Assembly (NCBI RefSeq): GCF_014837145.1
Contig: NZ_JACYFS010000006.1
Coordinates: forward strand, 157,216 to 221,215
From: Chryseobacterium caseinilyticum
GTDB lineage: Bacteria > Bacteroidota > Bacteroidia > Flavobacteriales > Weeksellaceae
Direction of reading: 5' to 3'
DNA length: 64,000 nucleotides
Every line of letters begins with the position of its first letter. Position 1 is the stretch's first letter. The notes under the pieces are model-generated. The model was not told where the DNA came from, made no database searches, and worked only from the letters and a program-made list of their open reading frames with translations. Below, piece after piece: positions 28,562-36,101 of this stretch. The translations under genes were made by a program, and so were the position numbers.

Positions 28562-28752
28562 TTATCTGAGTGCGAAATTATATAATTTATTTCAAAAATA
28601 AAAATTTCATTTAAAAATTTTACGTCTGATCTTCTTTAAATATTGAAAAACAGAGATTTAATTTTTACGGAATTTAAAAGAATATTCTTTAAAATTAATC
28701 TTAGAATCAAGGCCGGAAATTTTTTAAATAGCATTTTTAGTTAAAATTAGCT

Positions 28753-28843
28753 TATCTTTGCAAAAAATTGAGCTCCAAAAGTTGGAGTAACTCATTGATA
28801 ATCTTGTCCTATCGCTTTGCCGAAGGATTATTAAACATTTTTT
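28753..28843 (+). promoter_or_regulatory. der promoter and structured leader
   Basis: The -7 box TATCTTTG lies at 28753-28760. The expected leader of about 78 nt can fold into two hairpins: GAGCTCCAA/TTGGAGTAACTC near 28769-28793, and ATAATC/GATTAT spanning about 28797-28832. No known riboswitch class was recognised. Confidence 0.5.
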
Positions 28844-30154
28844 ATGTCAAATATTGTTGCTATTGTTGGGCGTCCCAACGTAGGAAAATCCACGTTATTT
28901 AATCGTTTTTTAGAAAGAAGAGAGGCTATTGTAGACTCTACTTCAGGGGTAACCAGAGACCGTCACTACGGTAAATCGGATTGGAATGGTGTAGAATTCA
29001 CTGTAATCGACACCGGCGGTTACGATGTGAATAACGATGACGTGTTTCAGGAAGAAATTTCAAAACAGGTTCAGCTTGCAATTGACGAAGCTACTTCGAT
29101 TATTTTTATGTTGAATGTGGAGGAAGGTCTCACAGATACGGATTACGAAATCCACGAAATGCTCAGAAGATCAAACAAACCGACTTATATCGTCATCAAC
29201 AAAGTAGATTCTGCGAAAGAAGAAGTTGCAGCAACAGAATTTTACCAGTTAGGCATCGATAAATATTATACTTTATCTTCTGCAACAGGATCCGGAACAG
29301 GAGAAATTCTGGATGATATTGTAAGAGATTTCCCAACGACAGATTATAAAGATCCATTCGAAGGTTTGCCGAAAATTACAATTGCCGGCCGTCCGAATGT
29401 AGGGAAATCTACCATGACCAATGCTTTGCTTGATGTAGAAAGAAATATCGTAACTGACGTTGCAGGAACTACAAGAGACAGTATTCAGACTCTTTACAAT
29501 AAATTCGGACACGAGTTTGTGTTGGTAGATACTGCCGGAATGCGTCGTAAATCTAAAGTAAATGAAGATCTGGAGTTCTATTCTGTAATGAGATCTATCC
29601 GTTCCATTGAATATTCTGACGTTGTCATCATCATGGTTGATGCTACTATAGGATGGGAATCTCAGGATATGAACATTTTCGGTTTGGCTCAGAAAAACAG
29701 AAAGGGAATCGTGATCGTTGTCAACAAATGGGATTTGGTTGAAGACAAAAACACAAACACCGTAAGAGATTTCGAAAAAGCGATCAGAGATAAAATCGGT
29801 CAGTTCAGCGATATTCCAATTTTGTTTGTTTCGGCTTTAACGAAGCAGAGAATTTTGAAGACTGTTGAAATGGCAATGATTGTTTACGAAGACCGTAAAA
29901 AGAAAATCAAAACTTCAAAATTAAACGAAGTAATGCTTCCGATTTTTGAAGCTATGCCGCCACCTGCAAACAAAGGGAAGTACATCAAAATCAAATACTG
30001 TGTACAGCTTCCTACGCCTTCTCCTCAGTTTGTATTTTTCTGTAACCTGCCACAATATGTAAAGGAGCCTTATAAGAGATTTACTGAAAACCAATTGAGA
30101 AAACAGTTCGGGTTTACCGGAGTTCCGATTGAAGTGTATTTCAGACAGAAATAA
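28844..30154 (+). CDS. der: Ribosome biogenesis GTPase Der (EngA)
   Basis: Der is a double-GTPase that acts in assembly of the 50S subunit. Two G domains are visible, each with a P-loop GRPNVGKST (residues about 8-16 and 181-189), DTGG / DTAG switch II motifs and NKVD / NKWD base-recognition motifs. A C-terminal KH-like domain (about 355-436) follows. At 436 residues it is full length. It stands alone after a long structured leader. Confidence 0.97.
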   Translation: MSNIVAIVGRPNVGKSTLFNRFLERREAIVDSTSGVTRDRHYGKSDWNGVEFTVIDTGGYDVNNDDVFQEEISKQVQLAIDEATSIIFMLNVEEGLTDTDYEIHEMLRRSNKPTYIVINKVDSAKEEVAATEFYQLGIDKYYTLSSATGSGTGEILDDIVRDFPTTDYKDPFEGLPKITIAGRPNVGKSTMTNALLDVERNIVTDVAGTTRDSIQTLYNKFGHEFVLVDTAGMRRKSKVNEDLEFYSVMRSIRSIEYSDVVIIMVDATIGWESQDMNIFGLAQKNRKGIVIVVNKWDLVEDKNTNTVRDFEKAIRDKIGQFSDIPILFVSALTKQRILKTVEMAMIVYEDRKKKIKTSKLNEVMLPIFEAMPPPANKGKYIKIKYCVQLPTPSPQFVFFCNLPQYVKEPYKRFTENQLRKQFGFTGVPIEVYFRQK

Positions 30155-30155
30155 A

Positions 30156-30250
30156 TTAATTTGAAAATTTGGAAATGAGTTAATTTGAAAATTAATTCAT
30201 TATTTTGCATGAAACGAAATTCGTTATCTCATTTTCAAATTTTTTATTTT
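30156..30250. repeat. TTAATTTGAAAATTTG word repeat, copy 1
   Basis: Between der and upp the sequence TTAATTTGAAAATTTGGAAA followed by TGAGTTAATTTGAAAATT is nearly identical to the copy at 60440-60478. An opposed arm (CTCATTTTCAAATTTTTTAT, about 30230-30249) makes the whole a loose inverted repeat. Confidence 0.7.
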
Positions 30251-30262
30251 CAAATTAAAACT

Positions 30263-30913
30263 ATGACAGTAATCCTTTCACAACAGTTTTCTTTAGTCAA
30301 TTCATGGATCAACGAGCTTCGAAACGTCGATGTTCAGCACGACCGGATGAGATTCCGCAGAAACATGGAAAGAATCGGGGAAATTGCAGCTTATGAAATT
30401 TCTAAAGATTTAGAAACGAAGGAAGTTGAAATTCAGACTCCTTTAGATCAACTTAGAGTGAAAGAAATTGCCGTACAACCTGTCATTACAACCATTTTAA
30501 GAGCAGGAGTTCCTTTATTTGAAGGGATTTTAAACTATTTTGATAAAGCCGATTGCGGTTTCGTGGCAGCTTACAGAAAACACGATGCCAACGATTACTT
30601 TTCAATCAAACAGGATTATTTAACCTGTCCGAATATCGACGGACGACCATTGATCGTTGCAGATCCGATGCTGGCAACTGGTGCTTCTCTCATCGAAGCC
30701 ATCAAGGATTTGTTAACCAACGGAACGCCGACACAACTTCATATCGTTGCAGCAATCGCTTCAAGACAAGGCGTTGAAACCATAGAAAAAGCATATCCAA
30801 ACGCCAAAATCTGGGTTGGAGCAATTGATGAAAATCTGACTTCAAAAGGATACATCACACCAGGCTTAGGCGACGCCGGAGATTTAAGCTATGGCGAAAA
30901 GTTGCAGAGATAA
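30263..30913 (+). CDS. upp: Uracil phosphoribosyltransferase
   Basis: Upp salvages uracil to UMP with PRPP. The 216-residue protein has a PRPP-binding motif VADPMLATGASLIEAIK (about 129-145), ILRAGVPLFEGIL and the uracil-binding C-terminal YITPGLGDAGDLSYG (about 199-213). The frame is open from 30185, but that N-terminal extension lies in a repeat, so the ATG at 30263 (MTVILSQQFSLV) is the real start. It is convergent with comF. Confidence 0.96.
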   Translation: MTVILSQQFSLVNSWINELRNVDVQHDRMRFRRNMERIGEIAAYEISKDLETKEVEIQTPLDQLRVKEIAVQPVITTILRAGVPLFEGILNYFDKADCGFVAAYRKHDANDYFSIKQDYLTCPNIDGRPLIVADPMLATGASLIEAIKDLLTNGTPTQLHIVAAIASRQGVETIEKAYPNAKIWVGAIDENLTSKGYITPGLGDAGDLSYGEKLQR

Positions 30914-30967
30914 TTCTTTCAGATTTACTTCCATAATTACTCATTCCCTATCAATTATTACACATTC

Positions 30968-31618
30968 TTATTCGTCCATCGCCATCACCAGAACACTGAT
31001 TTTATTTTGTCCGGCTTTCAGAATTTCCCAGGCAACAGTTGCTAAAGTATTTCCGGTAGTAAAAACGTCATCAATCAGCAAAATATGTTGATTTGAAATT
31101 GGTCTTGTAATAGAAAAAGTATTTAGAGTTTCAAGACGGTGTTGTTTGTCTTTCAAAGCCTGAGCTTTTGAATAATGATTTCTTTTAATTAAATCATGGC
31201 TGAAAGGAATTTTATAAAACTTCGACAGCGATTCTGTAAACAAATGCAGTTGGTTATAACCTCTTTCCTTTAGTTTTTTCGGATGCAGCGGAACGGAAAC
31301 CAGTAAATCCGGCTTTTCTTTAAATTCCAGACTGTCAATGAGCCATTCAGCTAAAACTTTTCCGGCATTTTCGCGGCTTTTGTATTTCAGTTCATGGATT
31401 ATTTTTCGGCTTAAATTTTCCTTTTCAAACTGCATCAGCGAAAAAGCATTTTCAACAGGGAAGAGGAGTTTGCACTTTTCTTTCAGATTATTTTCAGAAT
31501 GATAACCAAAATGAGTGAAGTGAATCTGCTCAAAACAAAGACTGCAAACCAGTAAATTGCCGTCGATAATTCGGTTGCAGTGAATGCAGCGGTTCGGGAA
31601 AAGAACATCCAGGATCAT
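30968..31618 (-). CDS. ComF-family phosphoribosyltransferase-like protein
   Basis: An N-terminal four-Cys zinc finger (CIHCNRIIDGNLLVCSLC, about residues 12-29) is followed by a PRTase-like domain with ERGYNQLHLFTESL and the PRPP loop HILLIDDVFTTGNTLATVAW (about 177-196). ComF proteins take part in DNA uptake for natural transformation in some bacteria; others are only known by homology. The 216-residue size is typical. No other competence gene is nearby, so the role is inferred from family only. Confidence 0.92.
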   Translation of the reverse strand: MILDVLFPNRCIHCNRIIDGNLLVCSLCFEQIHFTHFGYHSENNLKEKCKLLFPVENAFSLMQFEKENLSRKIIHELKYKSRENAGKVLAEWLIDSLEFKEKPDLLVSVPLHPKKLKERGYNQLHLFTESLSKFYKIPFSHDLIKRNHYSKAQALKDKQHRLETLNTFSITRPISNQHILLIDDVFTTGNTLATVAWEILKAGQNKISVLVMAMDE

Positions 31619-31713
31619 TTGTGTGTTTTATGAAACCAAAATAATAATTTTCTCCGAAAGATGAAATACCTGAAGTGAAATTTTCAGTTTAATTTTAAAA
31701 AAAATAAAATCAA

Positions 31714-31721
31714 TATCTTTG
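31714..31721 (+). promoter_or_regulatory. -7 box three bases before a start codon
   Basis: TATCTTTG matches the -7 consensus and is separated from the ATG at 31725 by only AGT. A transcript starting at the usual distance would be leaderless or nearly so. Confidence 0.5.
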
Positions 31722-31724
31722 AGT

Positions 31725-32108
31725 ATGGGTTTGATTTTTGAAAAGAAAATAAAAATTACAGAAGAGCATATTGATCTCAATAATCACGTCAACAACGTGC
31801 AGTATGTGAAATGGGTTGAGGAAGTTGCAGGGGAACATTGGGACACGGTGAAAGATCATTTAAGTTTTCCTTTTGACATTTGGATGCTTTTAGATCATCA
31901 CATTCAGTATAAGAGACAGGTTTATCTGGGAGATGTTATCACGATCAGAACCTATCCTAAACCACCTGAAGGAATCCGTCAGCCAAGAAAAGTGGAATTT
32001 TACTGCAACGATATTCTGGTGGTGGATTCTCTTACGCTTTGGGTTTTTATTGACCGCGAAACGCAAAAAGTGAAAAGACTCGATGCCGGCTGGCTCGAAT
32101 TACTGTAA
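31725..32108 (+). CDS. Acyl-CoA/acyl-ACP thioesterase, hotdog fold
   Basis: The 127-residue protein has the 4-hydroxybenzoyl-CoA thioesterase pattern ITEEHIDLNNHVNNVQYVKW (about 9-28), where the Asp-x-x-x-H-V-N-N segment forms the active site. It is followed by HHIQYKRQVYLGDVITIRTY. Such enzymes hydrolyse acyl-CoA or acyl-ACP in the cytoplasm. The TTG at 31719 overlaps the -7 box, so the ATG at 31725 is preferred. It is followed 42 bp later by a Yip1-type gene. The substrate chain length is unknown. Confidence 0.9.
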   Translation: MGLIFEKKIKITEEHIDLNNHVNNVQYVKWVEEVAGEHWDTVKDHLSFPFDIWMLLDHHIQYKRQVYLGDVITIRTYPKPPEGIRQPRKVEFYCNDILVVDSLTLWVFIDRETQKVKRLDAGWLELL

Positions 32109-32150
32109 TTTTTAATAAATATCACTACTTTCGCGTATCTAATAAACTCC

Positions 32151-32819
32151 ATGGAAACTAAACTTACAGAGAATCAATTTGAAGAATTCGAAAAATACGA
32201 AGCGCTTTCTGATCAGGACGTTTTTACAAAAATCTGGACTCAGCCAAGAAAGGTTTTTAAATTTATAAACGATACCCAGTACGAAAAGTATTTCTATATT
32301 CTGCTTTTCTTTGCAGGTGTTGTACGCGCTTTAGACCGTGCTTCTACAAAAAATACTGGTGATGATTCTTCTCTTTTCTTCATTCTTTTTTTCGGTGTGG
32401 TACTCGGTGGAGCGTTTGGCTGGATTTCCTATTTCATTTATGCTGCACTGACGAGCTGGACAGGTAAATGGCTGGATGGTGCCGGCAATACTACATCCAT
32501 TTTCAGAATGATGGCGTATGCATTGTTGCCTTCCACCTTAGCATTGGTTTTTATCATTCCGCAAATTGCAATATTCGGAGTTGATGTTTTCAGGGATGTT
32601 GAGTATGATACTGCAACTGCTTTCGGAGACATTGTTTTCTGGATATCAGTATTTTGTGAAGTGGTGCTTTCCCTTACAACGCTGGTTTTTATGGTGATCG
32701 GACTTTCGGAAGTACAGAAATTTTCGGTTTGGAAAGCTGTTCTCAATCTGATCCTGCCCATTTGTGTTATTGTAGTTCCTTTTCTTTTGTTGGCTGCGCT
32801 GTTTTATGCATTCTCTTAA
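32151..32819 (+). CDS. Yip1-family membrane protein
   Basis: The 222-residue protein has a soluble N-terminus of about 50 residues with FTKIWTQPRKVFKFINDTQY (Yip1-type start) and then five hydrophobic helices. The helices at about 85-110, 120-145, 165-185 and 195-220 fit the Yip1 domain. Bacterial members are uncharacterised. It follows the thioesterase gene in the same direction, with a possible separate promoter-like TACTTTCG in the 42-bp gap. Confidence 0.8.
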   Translation: METKLTENQFEEFEKYEALSDQDVFTKIWTQPRKVFKFINDTQYEKYFYILLFFAGVVRALDRASTKNTGDDSSLFFILFFGVVLGGAFGWISYFIYAALTSWTGKWLDGAGNTTSIFRMMAYALLPSTLALVFIIPQIAIFGVDVFRDVEYDTATAFGDIVFWISVFCEVVLSLTTLVFMVIGLSEVQKFSVWKAVLNLILPICVIVVPFLLLAALFYAFS

Positions 32820-32878
32820 TTGGGAGGAATAAATTTTAAAGTCAGGGTAAGGTCATTCATTTAAATTTTGAATTTCCC

Positions 32879-32886
32879 TATCTTTG
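32879..32886 (+). promoter_or_regulatory. -7 box four bases before the queD start codon
   Basis: TATCTTTG lies at 32879-32886 and the ATG at 32891 follows after CACC. The spacing implies a leaderless transcript. No TTG box at 17-23 bp upstream was seen. Confidence 0.55.
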
Positions 32887-32890
32887 CACC

Positions 32891-33337
32891 ATGATACGTA
32901 TTACAAAAATTTTTACATTCGAAACTGCTCATGTTTTGTACAATTATGACGGAAAATGTAAAAATATGCACGGGCATTCCTACAAACTTTTCGTTACCGT
33001 AAAGGGAAAACCAATCAACGATCTGGAGAATCCTAAGAACGGAATGGTCGTGGATTTCGGAGATATAAAAACCATCGTGAAAGCTGAAATCGTTGATGTC
33101 TGGGATCATGCGGTTTTAATTAACGGCGTTTCTCCGCACAGGGAAATGGGAGAGGAACTTGAAAATAAAGGCCAGAAAGTGATTTACTGCAACTTTCAGC
33201 CAACCTGCGAGAATATGCTGTACGCCATCGCTGCGAAAGTAAAAGCCAAACTTCCTGAAGGAATCTCTCTGGCATATCTTAAACTTCACGAGACCGAAAA
33301 CTCTTACGGAGAATGGTTTGCAGAAGACAATCAATAA
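32891..33337 (+). CDS. queD: 6-carboxytetrahydropterin synthase (QueD/PTPS family)
   Basis: The enzyme makes 6-carboxy-5,6,7,8-tetrahydropterin, a precursor of queuosine and other 7-deazaguanines. Zinc ligands are visible in ETAHVLYN and GKCKNMHGHSYKLFV (about 22-36), with the catalytic Cys in GKCKN. VDFGDIK, WDHAVLIN (catalytic Asp-His) and LHETENSYGEW follow. At 148 residues it is slightly longer than E. coli QueD. It is followed 27 bp later by the LpxH-like gene, possibly in one transcript. Confidence 0.93.
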   Translation: MIRITKIFTFETAHVLYNYDGKCKNMHGHSYKLFVTVKGKPINDLENPKNGMVVDFGDIKTIVKAEIVDVWDHAVLINGVSPHREMGEELENKGQKVIYCNFQPTCENMLYAIAAKVKAKLPEGISLAYLKLHETENSYGEWFAEDNQ

Positions 33338-33364
33338 TTTTTTTGCTCAATTAAATTCTGAAAA

Positions 33365-34177
33365 GTGCTTAAAACAACCATCAGTCTCAAGTCCGGAAAG
33401 AAAGTTTATTTTGCTTCAGATCAGCATTTTGGTGCACCGAATCCGAAGGAAAGCAAACTGCGTGAGGAGAAATTTATCCGTTGGATGAATCAGATCAAGG
33501 AAGATGCGCAGGTATTATTTCTGATGGGAGACTTATTTGATTTCTGGCACGAATGGAATCACGTAATTCCGAAAGGTTATGTACGGGTTTTAGGTAAAAT
33601 TGCAGAATTAAAAGACCACGGAATTCAGGTTTATTTTTTTGTCGGAAACCACGATTTGTGGATGAAAGATTATCTTGAGGAAGAAATAGGATGTACTGTT
33701 TTCTATAAAAAGCAGTATTTTGAAATGGGCGGAAAACAGTTTCTGCTCGCTCACGGTGATGGTCTGGGGCCAGGCGATAAAGGGTATAAAAGAATGAAAA
33801 AAGTCTTTACCAACCCGATTGCGCAGTGGTTTTTCAGATGGCTGCATCCGGATATTGCGATGAAAATCGCTTTGCATATGTCTCAGAAAAACAAAATGAT
33901 TTCCGGTGATGAAGACAAGGCGTTTTTGGGCGAAGACAAAGAATTTCTGATTATTTACTCCAAAAAGAAATTGGAAACAGAAAAAATCGACTATTTTATT
34001 TACGGTCATCGTCACTTGCCAATGATTTTAAATTTAAATGATAACTCAAAATACGTTAATCTCGGAGACTGGATTTCCTATTTCACCTATGGCGTATTCG
34101 AGCATGATTTTGAATTGAAGACCTTTGAAAATTCTGAACAAAAAAAATTACCCCTAAAAGAGGTAATTTCCGAATAA
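33365..34177 (+). CDS. UDP-2,3-diacylglucosamine diphosphatase (LpxH-like metallophosphoesterase)
   Basis: LpxH cleaves UDP-2,3-diacylglucosamine to lipid X in lipid A synthesis. The calcineurin-like motifs are complete: FASDQHFG (about 16-23; SDxH), FLMGDLFDFWHEW (GDxxD, about 55-67), VGNHDLWM (GNHD) and YGHRHLP (GHxH). LAHGDGLGPGDKGYK is also typical. The frame starts with GTG at 33365; no nearby ATG gives the complete first strand. At 270 residues it is longer than E. coli LpxH, as usual in Bacteroidota. Confidence 0.85.
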   Translation: MLKTTISLKSGKKVYFASDQHFGAPNPKESKLREEKFIRWMNQIKEDAQVLFLMGDLFDFWHEWNHVIPKGYVRVLGKIAELKDHGIQVYFFVGNHDLWMKDYLEEEIGCTVFYKKQYFEMGGKQFLLAHGDGLGPGDKGYKRMKKVFTNPIAQWFFRWLHPDIAMKIALHMSQKNKMISGDEDKAFLGEDKEFLIIYSKKKLETEKIDYFIYGHRHLPMILNLNDNSKYVNLGDWISYFTYGVFEHDFELKTFENSEQKKLPLKEVISE

Positions 34178-34338
34178 AGGGTTCTACAGCCCTTATTCCT
34201 AATCCATATTCCGCGGATTGATTTGCAAATACCCGACCAACTTTGCTTATTCCGGATAAATTAAATGTGAATTATAAAGTTTAAAAACATAATTGTTTCA
34301 TTTTGAATCATTAAGCTTTAAATTAAATTTTAAATACA

Positions 34339-35319
34339 TTGAAAAATATATTTGACATCAGGACTGACATGGATTTTGTCGCAGCCTGTCTCGAAACTTT
34401 CAGATTTCAATACGACAACATTGAGATCTACAGAAAGTTTGTTGACTATCTGAAAATTAGTCCTGAAAATGTAGATGAGGTGGCAAAAATTCCGTTTTTG
34501 CCGATTGAGATGTTTAAAAATCATCAGATTTTAGATAAAAATGTTTCCATAGATTTATACTTTCAAAGTTCGGGAACAACGCAGATGAATCTGTCTAAAC
34601 ATTTCATCGCTGATACGGATTTGTACGAGAATAGTATTTACAGAAGCTTCGAACAATTCATCGGCAAGCCGGAAGATTTTATTTTCCTCGGTCTGTTGCC
34701 AAGTTATTTGGAGAAACAAAATTCATCACTGATTTACATGGTCGATTTTTTAATGAAAAAATCAGATAAGCCTGAAAACGGTTATTTTCTTTACAACCAC
34801 GAAGATTTGTTTCAATTATTACAAGAACTGAAAGACAAAAAAGTCATTCTCTTCGGAGTTTCATTCGCCCTGTTAGATTTTCTGGATTTTTGCAGCTCAA
34901 ACTCTCAAACCCTCAAACCCTCGAACTCTCTTACAGTGATAGAAACCGGCGGTATGAAAGGCAGAAAAGAAGAGATGACCAAAGATGAATTGCTGAAAAT
35001 TCTGCAGGAAGGTTTTAAAACCGATAAAATTTATTCAGAATATTCCATGACAGAACTGCTTTCGCAGGCTTATTCTTTAGGAGAAAACCTTTATCAATGT
35101 CCGAACTGGATGCGCGTTTTGGTAAGAAATGTGGAAGATCCTTTCAGTTATGAAAAAGAGGGTAGGACGGGAGCGATCAATATAATTGATTTGGCGAATA
35201 TTCATTCATGTTCATTTATTGCCACTCAGGATTTAGGAAAAATTATGGGAGATAAATTTCAGGTTTTGGGAAGAATAGATCATTCTGATATCCGCGGATG
35301 CAGCCTTCTAGTAAGTTGA
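34339..35319 (+). CDS. LuxE-like acyl-protein synthetase / acyltransferase
   Basis: The 326-residue protein has the adenylate-forming (PaaK/LuxE) pattern: FLPIEMFKNHQI, LYFQSSGTTQMNLSKHFIAD (about 73-92), IETGGMKGRKEEMT (about 200-213) and YSMTELLSQAYS. LuxE supplies acyl groups to fatty acid reductase in luminous bacteria; here no other lux gene is present and members in Bacteroidota are of unknown function. The start is TTG at 34339, with an ATG ten codons later as the alternative. At about residues 186-197 the frame runs through an in-frame low-complexity repeat (SNSQTLKPSNSL) made of CTCAAAC words. Confidence 0.85.
   Translation: MKNIFDIRTDMDFVAACLETFRFQYDNIEIYRKFVDYLKISPENVDEVAKIPFLPIEMFKNHQILDKNVSIDLYFQSSGTTQMNLSKHFIADTDLYENSIYRSFEQFIGKPEDFIFLGLLPSYLEKQNSSLIYMVDFLMKKSDKPENGYFLYNHEDLFQLLQELKDKKVILFGVSFALLDFLDFCSSNSQTLKPSNSLTVIETGGMKGRKEEMTKDELLKILQEGFKTDKIYSEYSMTELLSQAYSLGENLYQCPNWMRVLVRNVEDPFSYEKEGRTGAINIIDLANIHSCSFIATQDLGKIMGDKFQVLGRIDHSDIRGCSLLVS
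34896..34930 (+). repeat. CTCAAAC-word repeat inside the LuxE-like gene
   Basis: CTCAAACTCTCAAACC followed by CTCAAACCCTCGAACTCTC reads through in frame and encodes SNSQTLKPSNSL. The same words occur in reverse orientation at 35321-35353 and again at 35491-35507. Confidence 0.75.
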
Positions 35320-35320
35320 T

Positions 35321-35507
35321 TGGGTTTGAGGGTTGAGAGTAAGAGCGTTTGAGACCGGTCAATTTTAAGTTTTTTAATACCAATTTATTTTTCATCTGAT
35401 TTTAAACCAATAATGATCACTTTTCTTCCTTGAATCTGAAGTACTTTATTTAATTTCACACTAAAACACTAAAACACTAAAACACTAAAACACTCTGACG
35501 CTCAAAC
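35321..35507. repeat. CTCAAAC-word repeat (reverse) and CACTAAAA microsatellite
   Basis: TGGGTTTGAGGGTTGAGAGT and AAGAGCGTTTGAG (35321-35353) are the reverse complement of the word repeat in the preceding gene. At 35459-35490 the 8-mer CACTAAAA is repeated four times and continues as CACTCTGACGCTCAAAC up to the ATG at 35508. No gene is present in the spacer. Confidence 0.85.
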
Positions 35508-36053
35508 ATGTTAAAGATAGAAGAACTCGTTCATGCCTACATTAATTCTCAATGTGATTTTGAGAAGGAGATTGTGCTGACCAATCATTTTCAGGCAGAT
35601 TGGGAAGCAGATATTTTGATTATTAACTCCGAAGGTTTCAGTCATGAAATTGAAATCAAGCTTTCTAAAAGTGATTTTAAAAATGATTTTAAAAAATCGT
35701 ATGTCAACAGTTCGACGGGTGAAAAATTTCTGAAACATGATAAAATATGCTGTGGCGATTACATCTGCAACTCGTTCAGCTTCTTACTGCCGATGGGAAT
35801 GATCGAGCATTCCACGATTCCCGAACATTGCGGAATTATCGAATTTTATCACAATGTCGATTCCTGGGAAACAGAATTCTATCTCATCCGAGAACCCCAA
35901 AAAGTGCACGAAGACCTTTACTGGAGTCTGACGGATAAAGATACATTCATAAGAAAAATGGCTTTAAATCTCCTGTACAGAAAAATGGAAATCAAGGGAA
36001 AACATGAAGAACTTATTTTTAAAAATCCTTTCGAAATAAGGAAACCAAAATAA
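35508..36053 (+). CDS. PD-(D/E)xK nuclease-like protein of unknown function
   Basis: The 181-residue protein has HFQADWEADILIINSEGFSH followed by EIEIKLSKSDFKNDFKKSY (about 27-65). The D-x(n)-E-x-E-x-K arrangement with alternating hydrophobic strands resembles the catalytic core of PD-(D/E)xK nucleases such as MmcB-like proteins, though this is a pattern-level match. The second half has the unusual CCGDYICNSFSFLLPMGMIE with three cysteines. It lacks a signal peptide, so it is cytoplasmic. The upstream region is a CACTAAAA microsatellite. A nuclease role is inferred and untested. Confidence 0.55.
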   Translation: MLKIEELVHAYINSQCDFEKEIVLTNHFQADWEADILIINSEGFSHEIEIKLSKSDFKNDFKKSYVNSSTGEKFLKHDKICCGDYICNSFSFLLPMGMIEHSTIPEHCGIIEFYHNVDSWETEFYLIREPQKVHEDLYWSLTDKDTFIRKMALNLLYRKMEIKGKHEELIFKNPFEIRKPK

Positions 36054-36054
36054 A

Positions 36055-36085
36055 AATTCCTGCCAGAAAAAGCAGGAATTACATT
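36055..36085. terminator. Terminator between the nuclease-like gene and aqpZ
   Basis: AATTCCTGC (36055-36063) pairs with GCAGGAATT (36072-36080) in the gap between two convergent genes, with A- and T-rich flanks on both sides. Confidence 0.8.
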
Positions 36086-36101
36086 TTATATTATTGTTAA
36101 A

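Noticed and set aside
30185..30262. N-terminal extension of Upp
   Set aside because: It lies in a word repeat that also occurs outside genes. The ATG at 30263 matches the family start.
34339..36053. Bioluminescence (lux) operon
   Set aside because: Only a LuxE-like protein and a distant luciferase-like oxidoreductase (5574) exist, 29 kb apart and of common non-luminous families.
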